DNA of 64,000 nucleotides from Cenarchaeum symbiosum A. Lineage in GTDB: Archaea; Thermoproteota; Nitrososphaeria; Nitrososphaerales; Nitrosopumilaceae. The DNA lies in the NCBI GenBank assembly GCA_000200715.1, contig DP000238.1, forward strand, positions 742,154-806,153, written 5' to 3'. The notes under the pieces were generated by a model, which did no database searches, was not told the origin of the DNA, and saw only the letters and a list, made by a program, of their open reading frames with translations. The position numbers and the translations under genes were made by a program. Of this stretch, positions 14,344 through 22,112 are shown in pieces (position 1 is the first letter of the stretch; the number at the start of each line of letters is the position of its first letter).

Positions 14344-14615
14344 CCCTCGTTTTACGGGCGGGGATTGCACTCCATGCAAAACCCTGCTTCAGGCACGGAT
14401 TCCGCTAGGGCGTTTTTCCCCACACCCAAAGCCGGCAGCCCTGGGGCAAAAAGGGGAAAGGTACGGCCGGCGCCCCAGAGGCCGCGCGCCTGCATAGTCC
14501 CCGGCGCAGTGCCAGGCATCTGCCGCGCAGCATCCGGGTTTTTTGCGCATGATGATGCAGCACCGGTGGCCGCGCGATCAATCTTAGCGTTTTGTCTAAT
14601 CTTGCAACCCCCCGC
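14344..14615 (+). other. Intergenic with D-like remnant
   Basis: The segment GCACGGATTCCGCTAGGGCG near 14393 resembles the D4 region GCACGGGTTCCGCCTGGGAT, so a degenerate D follows E6. No frame survives. No other gene is visible. Confidence 0.35.
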
Positions 14616-14623
14616 CATATTAC
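14616..14623 (+). promoter_or_regulatory. TATA-like box of the 14646 operon
   Basis: CATATTAC centred 27 nt before ATG at 14646; weaker than most boxes here. Confidence 0.45.
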
Positions 14624-14645
14624 CTGTCTTTGCAACATCCGGTTG

Positions 14646-14843
14646 ATGTCGGAGACGGAAAGGACGTACCAGCGGTATGTCGACGGGCTGGTCCTGCGCT
14701 CTGCACCGGATGAGCTCCGCAGAATCCAGGAGATAGACCGGAGGACGCAGCTCTCAGGGGATTCGTTTTACGACCTGTACTGCCGGTGCACAGAAGGCCC
14801 CATACTTGGTTTAAATGAGGGCCGTCGGCCAGCCGCTCCATGA
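14646..14843 (+). CDS. Small helical protein, paralogue of 5623-5826
   Basis: A 65-aa protein with RTYQRYVDGLV, RRIQEIDRRTQ and DSFYDLYCRC, aligning with the 67-aa product at 5623 at the opening helix, the central I-x-x-[LI]-D segment and the FYD motif. The last ~15 residues are Gly/Pro/Arg-rich. ATG at 14646 lies 27 nt from a TATA-like box. Its TGA overlaps the ATG of the DHH gene (ATGA), so the two are translationally coupled. Function unknown; the coupling suggests a partner or regulator of the DHH enzyme. Confidence 0.7.
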   Translation: MSETERTYQRYVDGLVLRSAPDELRRIQEIDRRTQLSGDSFYDLYCRCTEGPILGLNEGRRPAAP

Positions 14844-15841
14844 CCGCCGGCAGGGCCGGACCGGCCAAGACGAAAACAGTCTGCCTGTCCCACAAGGAGG
14901 ATACCGACGGAATAAGCTCGGCGGCACTCATCAGGCAGGCGTTTGGCGGCAGCTCGGTCCTGGTGGATTATCCGGGGCAGATGGATGCGCTCGAAAGGAT
15001 AGCAGCAGACCCTGAGCTCAAGTCCCTGTACATATGCGACCTCGGCCTTAGCAAGAAAAACCAGGACGGGTTTGTCTCCACGCTGGGGGCGCTCCGAAAG
15101 AGGAGGGTCGCCGTCACGTACATAGACCACCACGACTTGGAGCCAAAGATACGCAGAAAGCTCGCATCGTTAAAGGTCAAGCTCATACACGACGTAAACG
15201 AGTGCACGACAGTCCAGGTGTATGAAAAGTTCAAGTCAAAGCTTGACGAGCACGCGCCGTTTATAGCGGCATGCGCCGCAGTCACAGACTACATGGAGGA
15301 CCGGCCGGCAGGCTCTAGGCTGCTTGCCATATACGACAGGCAGTTTGTCCTGGTGAGCGCCACTGTGCTTACATACAATATAGTGGGGCATCAAAAGGAC
15401 CCGGAATTCCTGCAGGGGCTGGTCGAGGACCTGGCCGCGTCAAAGTATCCCCACGAGCTGGACGGCTCGTTCCAGTTCGCCCAGACCCAGACGGCAAAGC
15501 TGGCCGACGTGATGGCCAAGGTGAGAACAGGCATGAAGACCATGAAGAACCTCGGATACATGGAGATAGTGGATTCTGGCGCCAGCGGGGCGGTCAACTT
15601 TGTGCTGGGCTTTTCCGGCAAGGACGTGGGCGTGGCGTACAAGGAGCGGGTCGACCACGGGATATACGCGGTATCCGTGCGGGGTTCAAAGTCGTGCAAG
15701 GCGCACTTGGGCAAGATCACAAACGAGCTTGCCACCTCGCTTGGCGGCTTTGGCGGGGGCCACGGCAAGGCGTGCGGCGCGGCAATTCCAAAGCCCAAGA
15801 TCAGGGCCTTTCTAAGGGAGCTCAACAAGAGGCTCGGCTGA
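14840..15841 (+). CDS. DHH-family phosphoesterase with DHHA1-type C-terminus
   Basis: A 333-aa Mn-dependent phosphodiesterase of the RecJ/nanoRNase superfamily. Motif I is SHKEDTDGISS with metal ligands Asp21 and Asp23; YICDLG (~63-68) gives motif II; YIDHHD (~93-98) is the name-giving DHH; TDYMED (~150) supplies a further Asp. The C-terminal domain ends with GGFGGGHGKACGAAIP (~301-316), the substrate-binding GGGH motif. Likely substrates are short oligonucleotides or single-stranded nucleic acid; the sequence does not decide between a RecJ-like exonuclease and a nanoRNase. Cytoplasmic. It is expressed from the 14646 promoter. Confidence 0.9.
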   Translation: MTAGRAGPAKTKTVCLSHKEDTDGISSAALIRQAFGGSSVLVDYPGQMDALERIAADPELKSLYICDLGLSKKNQDGFVSTLGALRKRRVAVTYIDHHDLEPKIRRKLASLKVKLIHDVNECTTVQVYEKFKSKLDEHAPFIAACAAVTDYMEDRPAGSRLLAIYDRQFVLVSATVLTYNIVGHQKDPEFLQGLVEDLAASKYPHELDGSFQFAQTQTAKLADVMAKVRTGMKTMKNLGYMEIVDSGASGAVNFVLGFSGKDVGVAYKERVDHGIYAVSVRGSKSCKAHLGKITNELATSLGGFGGGHGKACGAAIPKPKIRAFLRELNKRLG

Positions 15842-15899
15842 GCGTGTACCGGCAGAACAGGGGGGGATCCTGCAAGCTGGGCCTGCCCGCAAACATGTG

Positions 15900-15912
15900 T
15901 AAATGTTTAAAC
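15900..15912 (+). promoter_or_regulatory. Promoter block of the 1,469-aa propeller gene
   Basis: AAATGTTTAAACT with the TTTAAAC core centred 28 nt before TTG at 15937. The block from the box through the first codons (TTCACG, GTTGAA, CGATCATCCC) is shared with the giant gene at 22078-22130. Confidence 0.7.
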
Positions 15913-15936
15913 TCTAACCAAATTCACGGGACATCG

Positions 15937-18900
15937 TTGAATGCGATCATCCCGGGCATGCGATCCGGCATGGGCGGGGCGGCAGTATTTCTTGCGGCCG
16001 CGCTCGTACTTTGTACGTACGGCGGTGCTGCATACGGGCATCCCGGCCATGCGGACATGCAGGTACTGTTTACTGGCGGCGCCATTCCAGTCACTCTGGC
16101 AACGCTATACATGAACGAGGGAGGGGAGCCCATGGGGGACGGCCCCAGCGCGGCCGAGACGGTCCGGCTGGAAGTCCGCCGGGGAACCGTCCTGACAGAG
16201 CCCGCGGAACCCCCGGGTGTCCCGCAGCAGGCCATACCCGTGGAGCCCCTCGGTATACTGCGGTCGGCCATACTGGTCGAGGGTGATACCGGGACCCTGA
16301 CTATCACATTTGAAGGCGCACTAGACGCCTCCTCGGTGGATACGACAAAGTTCCACATAAGGGACGGCTATGCGGCCTCGGGCGGGGCCACGCTGCCAGC
16401 CAACTACACTGTAGGCGCCGACAACAGGACCGTCATCGTCGAGATGGACAGCGCAATACTGCAGATAATCCGCGGGTATACTAGTCCGCGGATACACTTT
16501 GAGACAGGGGCCTTGGTGGGTGCGGACGGCTTGTCCTTCCCCCAGGCGTTTGAGCTGCCGCGGCCACGGCACGTAGAATCATTTCCTCTATTTGGAATAG
16601 AGAACGACCCCGAGGGTATTACATTTGCGCCCGACGGGAGCAGGATGTTTACATCCGGCGGCTCGGGCAACTTGCGCCAGTTCGAGCTGGATCCGCCGTT
16701 CTCAATAGATGCGATACCGGGTTCTGCAAGGTCGGCCACCAAGCTGCCTCCTGCCACGGGGCCCAACGGGACTACAACCGGCCTGTACGCGACAGAAAAT
16801 GACCTCGCAGGTATTACATTTGACCCCCGCGGCACCCGGTTCTACATTGCAGGCGATGACACAGATACAGTCCGGCAGTACTCGCTGGATATACCGTACG
16901 ACATACGGGGAAACATTACATTTGACGGCCTGTTTAACGTAAGCGGCGAGGTGCCCGTCCCCGAGGCGATAGAGTTTGGCCCCGGCGGGATAAACATGTA
17001 CGTGGCGGCAGCGGGGAGTGACGCGTCGATATACCGGTACGTGCTAGCCGAGGCGTTCAACGTATCCACTGCATCGTATACCGGTGATTCACTGAATGTT
17101 CTATCCAACGAGACGAGGCCTACAGGTGTCAGAATCTCCCCCGACGGCTACAGGCTGTTTATAGTCGGCGAGATGCCCCAGAGCGGGCCCGATTCTGTAT
17201 TCGAGTACGGCCTGACACGGGCCTTTGACATAACGTCTGCAGTGTACGAAGGCAGGTTCCCTAGCGTGGCCGAGGCCACCATGAGGGATCTTGCGTTTGC
17301 AGACGACGGCACGCAGATGTACATTATGGGCCACCTGACGCGCTCGATACACCGCTATGACCTAAACGCACCGTACGAGATTGTCCCGCCCATATCCGCC
17401 GTGCTCGACGTGAGTGCCAACCAGACCTCCCCCGAGGGGTCTGCATTTTCAGGGGACGGGCGGCACATATTTGTCATCGGCAAGGCAGGGCCAACCGGGG
17501 ATATCCTCAGGTACCCGCTGTCTTCCCCGTTTGACCTTGGCACCGCAGGCGCCCCCGACCAACTCTTCCAGACTACCCCCAACGAGCTCAAACCTCACGA
17601 CATGGAGTTTTCCAATGACGGGCTCCGCATGTTCGTTATAGGGGACAGTGACAATATAGTACAGTTCAACCTAAGTGCGGCATTTGATATAGGGCCCGGC
17701 AGCCCGCCGGTCTTTGCTGGCAGCAATGCCACCACATTCAGCGGCGATACAATAGACATATCCGCCCAGGACCAAACGGGTCTAGACTTTTCCCCCAACG
17801 GGACATACATGTATGTGACGGCAAACAACGGGCTTATCCAGTATGTACTTGATACGCCATACGACGCGTCGTCTGTATCCTCCTCGTTGTTCTTTGATAC
17901 GAGGCTGAGGCCCCTCGCCGACGGGGAATATGCGGAGGATGAGCCAGGGGACGTGGCCTTCTCGGCAGACGGGACCAGGATGTTCGTAACTGGCGACCGC
18001 GTAAACGTGGTGCACACCTATGTACTCCCGACGCCGTTTGACCTGTCGACGGCCACGCATCTTATACACGACGGCCTCTTCAACGTGGTGGACTTTGGCG
18101 ATAATATCCGCGGCCTCGAGTTCTCCCCAGACGGGCTGCGCATGGTGGTGACATTTGAGAACCCCGATGCCCTGGTCGAGTACGCCACTGCCACGTATCC
18201 CGTGGTCGTAATGCACGACGTGGCTGCGGCCGACAGCCCCGCCACCGCCGACTTTGCGCCCGTGGACTTTACGGGCGTGCAGGACCAGTCGGACAATCTT
18301 GGTGCGGTTGACTATGTGCTGTTGAGTCACCGGTCCCCCGAGGTGCTGCCCATACCTGACGCCCCCGAGCTGCTCTTGAGCACGCTTGACGGGGAGGCCG
18401 CCGTGCTGGAGCTTGTATTTGACCAGCCTGTCAACGGGACGCTTGAAAACATCCACATAGACAGCGCCACTACCAATGATACCGTCAGCCTCGGGAATGC
18501 GATCCGGGAAGATGCCGGGAACTCTAGCGTCATAAGGCTTGTGCTCGACTCGGACGACCTGGACCCAATCCGCAGTTTCAACAGCTTTACACTGCGCTTT
18601 GATCCCGGCGCAGTGACCGGGGCCGACAACTCGACCTTCCCGCCGGAATTTGCACTGCCCAACTCCACTGAAGAGTTTGACACGTCCGTATCTGTGATTG
18701 AATCCCCCACCGGCCTGGCGTTCTCGGCTGACGGCACGATGATGTTCATCTCGGGCGGCGCTGACGGTGTTATACAAGGGTACTCTATGGATGCGCCGTA
18801 TGACATCTCGGGCGCCTCGCAGAGTACAAACTATTCGCTGGCAGGGGTCCAGGATGATCCCAGAGATGTGGGCTTTTCTGAAGATGGCACGAGGCTGTTT

Positions 18901-20346
18901 GTTCTTGGCAAGGACCCCCCCGCCGTGCAGCAGTACGATCTTGGTGCCTCCTTTAACGTAAGCCGGACACTGCGCAGCGCAACATACGACCTGTCTGCCT
19001 ATGCGGCCGCGCCCGATGTATCTACCTTTGATGCCGCGCCCGAAGGACTGGCCTTTGGGGACGGGGGCCGGCGGATGTACGTTGTAGACCAGTCCGCGCC
19101 GGCCAGCGTACGCCAGTACACACTTGGCTCCGGGTATGATGTGTCGCAGGTCTCGTACGCGGGATCGTTCAGGATAGTGGGCGCCGGAGGGCCCATGGGG
19201 GATGAGCTGCCGACGGGCGTGGCGTTCGCGCCAGACGGGCGATTCATGTTCGTATCAGAAAACCGGAACAGTTCCATCCTTGTCTATTTCCTCGAATCCC
19301 CGTTTGATGTACAGTCGGCGGCGTATAATGAATCCCTGAATGTCACGGGCCTAGACGAGTCCCCTGCGGGCCTTGCATTCTCGTCTGACGGCTTTGATAT
19401 GTTCGTTCTAGGCGGGAACGGGGCCGTCTACCAGAACGATCAAGACATGACACCTGTGGCCCTGCTGGCCATGTTCCCGGATGCCTCCGGGCCTAGCCCT
19501 GGCGCCGGCGGCCAAGCTCCAACATCCAGCCCCGCCCCGCTTCCACGCGGCGGCGGAGGAGGCGGCGGTGGCGGCGGAGGGGCCAGGGTCACGCCGACAG
19601 GAAACTCGCTGGGATACGACGCCTCCTTTGACTTTGCCTCGGGAGGGAGCGGCGTGCTGAGCGGCAGCTCCATACAGCTTGATCCGGGCATGCCCCTGTC
19701 GATATCTCCCATGATCAGCCCCGCAGGGGTGCTGAGCCCCTTTGACATGGAGGTCAGCATCTCCGGCTCAGACGGGACGGCCGCAGAGGTATACTATAAC
19801 AGGATAGGGTCCTTCTTTGCAAGGGACTGCGGGACCGATGCGGAGATCTCTGGAATGGTATACACGTGCGACCCGTCATCGATAATATCCGGCGGTGCGT
19901 CGGCATCCGTATCCGGAGGCGTGCTCGAGACTATCACCATACCGCTGCAAGGCGAGTTCTCCGGCACGCTGAGCATAATGCTGCGCGATTCACAGGGGCT
20001 GGCGCTTGCAACGCACAACAGGGACTCTTACAGCATAAGGATGGGCGATGCGGGGCCGGCGCCTTTCGTGCCGGAGACTGAACCCGAGCGGCAGTCAGAG
20101 CCCGCGGCATCGCCGGCGGAGCTTGAGCGGCAGGCGGAGCCCATAGAGCGGACAGAGCCCGAGATGGAGGAGCCCGTGATTCAGGAGCCCGCAAGGCCAA
20201 GCCCGCCGGAGCCGCAGGCCGAGCGCCAGGAGTCGGAGCAGCCGCAGCCCGGGCGGCAGGAGCCCGCAGGAGCGCAGGATGCAGCAGAACCGGAGGGATT
20301 TGTCGACATGATACTCGGGTTCTTTAGGTCCATCTTTGGCGAATAA
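15937..20346 (+). CDS. Secreted multi-propeller surface protein (1,469 aa)
   Basis: Start TTG at 15937, fixed by the TATA spacing shared with the giant gene. Residues 1-34 form a signal peptide (hydrophobic AAVFLAAALVLC, then AAYG). Then come an Ig-like domain (~105-205, GDTGTLTITFEG, FHIRDG), a beta-propeller (~213-754), a second Ig-like domain (~754-908) and a second propeller (~908-1170). Blades are ~45-50 aa with the motif P-x-G-[VL]-x-FSxDGxxMFVxG and Y-x-L-x-x-P[FY]D. The C-terminus has a poly-Gly hinge (~1203), a two-Cys domain (~1219-1372, Cys pair around DCGTDAEISGMVYTC), a Glu/Pro-rich tail and a final amphipathic helix GFVDMILGFFRSIFGE. Many N-x-S/T sites suggest glycosylation. Probably anchored or displayed at the cell surface. 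The N-terminal ~750 residues are closely similar to the giant protein. Confidence 0.85.
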   Translation: MNAIIPGMRSGMGGAAVFLAAALVLCTYGGAAYGHPGHADMQVLFTGGAIPVTLATLYMNEGGEPMGDGPSAAETVRLEVRRGTVLTEPAEPPGVPQQAIPVEPLGILRSAILVEGDTGTLTITFEGALDASSVDTTKFHIRDGYAASGGATLPANYTVGADNRTVIVEMDSAILQIIRGYTSPRIHFETGALVGADGLSFPQAFELPRPRHVESFPLFGIENDPEGITFAPDGSRMFTSGGSGNLRQFELDPPFSIDAIPGSARSATKLPPATGPNGTTTGLYATENDLAGITFDPRGTRFYIAGDDTDTVRQYSLDIPYDIRGNITFDGLFNVSGEVPVPEAIEFGPGGINMYVAAAGSDASIYRYVLAEAFNVSTASYTGDSLNVLSNETRPTGVRISPDGYRLFIVGEMPQSGPDSVFEYGLTRAFDITSAVYEGRFPSVAEATMRDLAFADDGTQMYIMGHLTRSIHRYDLNAPYEIVPPISAVLDVSANQTSPEGSAFSGDGRHIFVIGKAGPTGDILRYPLSSPFDLGTAGAPDQLFQTTPNELKPHDMEFSNDGLRMFVIGDSDNIVQFNLSAAFDIGPGSPPVFAGSNATTFSGDTIDISAQDQTGLDFSPNGTYMYVTANNGLIQYVLDTPYDASSVSSSLFFDTRLRPLADGEYAEDEPGDVAFSADGTRMFVTGDRVNVVHTYVLPTPFDLSTATHLIHDGLFNVVDFGDNIRGLEFSPDGLRMVVTFENPDALVEYATATYPVVVMHDVAAADSPATADFAPVDFTGVQDQSDNLGAVDYVLLSHRSPEVLPIPDAPELLLSTLDGEAAVLELVFDQPVNGTLENIHIDSATTNDTVSLGNAIREDAGNSSVIRLVLDSDDLDPIRSFNSFTLRFDPGAVTGADNSTFPPEFALPNSTEEFDTSVSVIESPTGLAFSADGTMMFISGGADGVIQGYSMDAPYDISGASQSTNYSLAGVQDDPRDVGFSEDGTRLFVLGKDPPAVQQYDLGASFNVSRTLRSATYDLSAYAAAPDVSTFDAAPEGLAFGDGGRRMYVVDQSAPASVRQYTLGSGYDVSQVSYAGSFRIVGAGGPMGDELPTGVAFAPDGRFMFVSENRNSSILVYFLESPFDVQSAAYNESLNVTGLDESPAGLAFSSDGFDMFVLGGNGAVYQNDQDMTPVALLAMFPDASGPSPGAGGQAPTSSPAPLPRGGGGGGGGGGGARVTPTGNSLGYDASFDFASGGSGVLSGSSIQLDPGMPLSISPMISPAGVLSPFDMEVSISGSDGTAAEVYYNRIGSFFARDCGTDAEISGMVYTCDPSSIISGGASASVSGGVLETITIPLQGEFSGTLSIMLRDSQGLALATHNRDSYSIRMGDAGPAPFVPETEPERQSEPAASPAELERQAEPIERTEPEMEEPVIQEPARPSPPEPQAERQESEQPQPGRQEPAGAQDAAEPEGFVDMILGFFRSIFGE

Positions 20347-20400
20347 CTCATATCAGCCGTACAACCTGCAGCAGCCGCATAACTTGTAACTGTCCCGCCG

Positions 20401-20607
20401 TACAACCTGCGGCTGTCCCGCCGTACAACCTGCGGCTGTCCCGCCGTACAACCTGCGGCTGTCCCGCCGTACAACCTGCGGCTGTCCCGCCGTACAACCT
20501 GCGGCTGTCCCGCCGTACAACCTGCGGCTGTCCCGCCGTACAACCTGCGGCTGTCCCGCCGTACAACCTGCGGCTGTCCCGCCGTACAACCTGCGGCTGT
20601 CCCGCCG
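20401..20607 (+). repeat. 23-nt minisatellite, 9 copies
   Basis: Nine tandem copies of TACAACCTGCGGCTGTCCCG plus CCG, essentially identical. No unique spacers, so it is not CRISPR. Because 23 is not a multiple of three it cannot encode a simple peptide repeat, although a minus-strand frame stays open by chance. Confidence 0.9.
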
Positions 20608-20630
20608 CATACCCTGCAGCAGCCGCATAA

Positions 20631-20914
20631 CCCGCAGCATCTGTACATCGGCATAACATGCAGCCGTCTCACCGTACAACACACGGCAGCCGTACAGCCG
20701 CACAACATGCAGTGGCCGTACAGCCGTACAACCTGCAGCCGTCCTGCCGCATGCCATGCAGCAGCCGCATAACCCGCAGCATCTGTACATCGGCATAACA
20801 TGCAGCTGTCTCACCGTACAACACACGGCAGCCGTACAGCCGCACAACATGCAGTGGCCGTACAGCCGTACAACCTGCAGCCGTCCTGCCGCATGCCATG
20901 CAGCAGCCGCATAA
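20631..20914 (+). repeat. 142-nt direct repeat, 2 copies
   Basis: 20631-20772 and 20773-20914 are nearly identical (one difference noted, GCAGCCGTCTC against GCAGCTGTCTC). Each is built from degenerate copies of a ~16-nt core of the type CCGTACAACCTGCAG. Confidence 0.85.
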
Positions 20915-21126
20915 CTTGCATCACTCATCTCACCGTATACCCTGCAGCATCCGCATAACTTGCATCACTCATCTCACCGTATACCCTGCAGCATCCGCAT
21001 AACTTGCATCACTCATCTCACCGTATACCCTGCAGCATCCGCATAACTTGCATCACTCATCTCACCGTATACCCTGCAGCATCCGCATAACTTGCATCAC
21101 TCATCTCACCGTATACCCTGCAGAGC
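20907..21126 (+). repeat. 44-nt tandem repeat, 5 copies
   Basis: Copies start at 20907, 20951, 20995, 21039 and 21083 (CCGCATAACTTGCATCACTC...). They share the CCGCATAAC and ACCCTGCAG words with the neighbouring repeats. Degenerate copies of the core continue to about 21250. Confidence 0.9.
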
Positions 21127-21281
21127 CGTACAACATGTATCCGTCTCGCCGTACAACTCGCATCAGCCGCATAACCCGCAGCATCTCGCCGCATACCCCG
21201 CAGCAGCCGCATAACCTGCAGCCGTACATCTGGAAAATCTGCAGCCGCACAGCCTGCACGTGAACCGGTTTTTGTCCAGTC

Positions 21282-21755
21282 TCAGGCGCGCCGGGTCTGC
21301 GCGGGCCCCAGCTCCGCCACAACCTCTATCTCGGTCATGGCGCCCAAAGGGAGTGCGGGCACTCCGACTGCGGCCCTTGCATGCCTGCCCGCCTCGCCGA
21401 ACACCTCAAAGAGCAGGTCGGATGCGGCATTTACCACCTCGGGCTGCCTCGTAAACCCCGGCGCGGATCTCACATAGCCTGTCACCTTTACAATCCTGGA
21501 GATTCTCTCAAGCGTCCCAAGCTCCCTGTTGAGCTGAGCTATCGCGTTGATAATGCAGATTCTAGCCGAGCTTCTGCCCTCCTCGATGTTTTCGTCGCCA
21601 ACCTCCCCGGTGTGCTTTACCGCGCCGTCCACCGAGGGCACCTGCCCCGAGACAAACGCAAGGCTTCCAGAGACCGCCACCGGAACATATGATCCCGCAG
21701 GCGCCGGCGGCTCCGGCAGAATTATGCCGAGCTTTTGCAGCCTATCTGCTATCAT
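21282..21755 (-). CDS. RidA/YjgF-family protein
   Basis: A 157-aa member of the long YjgF subgroup, whose founding relatives hydrolyse reactive enamine/imine intermediates from amino-acid dehydratases. It has LQKLGIILPEPPAPAG near the start, LAFVSGQVPSVDG, then GYVRSAPGFTRQPEVVNAAS and GRHARAAVGVPALPLGAMTE, where the Arg near residue 121 and the following acidic residue correspond to the conserved active-site positions. ATG at 21755 is chosen because ACTAAAAGG lies 28 nt upstream; the frame extends further to 21800. It sits between the two propeller genes on the opposite strand. Confidence 0.9.
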   Translation of the reverse strand: MIADRLQKLGIILPEPPAPAGSYVPVAVSGSLAFVSGQVPSVDGAVKHTGEVGDENIEEGRSSARICIINAIAQLNRELGTLERISRIVKVTGYVRSAPGFTRQPEVVNAASDLLFEVFGEAGRHARAAVGVPALPLGAMTEIEVVAELGPAQTRRA

Positions 21756-21779
21756 GGAACAGGCCGGGAGCCTGCACCC

Positions 21780-21788
21780 TTTTAGTCT
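21780..21788 (-). promoter_or_regulatory. TATA box of the RidA gene
   Basis: Minus strand ACTAAAAGG centred ~28 nt before ATG at 21755. Confidence 0.5.
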
Positions 21789-22077
21789 TGTGCGATTCAC
21801 TGCAGGGCCCCGCTTGCTCCCCGCATCCGGCGGCGCCCGGAATTATCCCCCATCACCTTGATCAAACACTGCATGCGCCGGGGCGCCGTCGAAAAGATAG
21901 AACGGTGATCCCGCGGCCCTGAGTTGCGGCATCCTGCCCGGCTCGAACCCCGCGGATGGCCCTGTGCATATTCCGGCAGGGTCAGCCATGGGAACTGCAC
22001 CCTGATCGCAGTCAGATACTGTCCGATCTGCGATCCGGGGGGAGGGGAGCCCCGTCCCTGCCCCCAAAATTGGCAAA

Positions 22078-22090
22078 AATGTTTAAACTG
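22078..22090 (+). promoter_or_regulatory. Promoter block of the giant gene
   Basis: AAATGTTTAAACT with the core centred 28 nt before TTG at 22113, the same as at 15900. Confidence 0.7.
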
Positions 22091-22112
22091 CAATCAACTT
22101 CACGCGGATCTG

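Noticed and set aside
15694-15936. 81-codon N-terminal extension of the 1,469-aa propeller protein
   Set aside because: It overlaps the end of the DHH gene and contains the promoter; the signal peptide begins only after TTG at 15937.
20181-20928. Long minus-strand open frames encoding a repetitive Cys/Arg/Gly peptide
   Set aside because: They are open only because the 23-nt repeat lacks stops in those frames; no promoter, and the peptide phase rotates through the repeat.
20347-21126. Possible CRISPR array
   Set aside because: Repeats are directly tandem with no unique spacers, unit length varies between blocks, and no cas genes are nearby.
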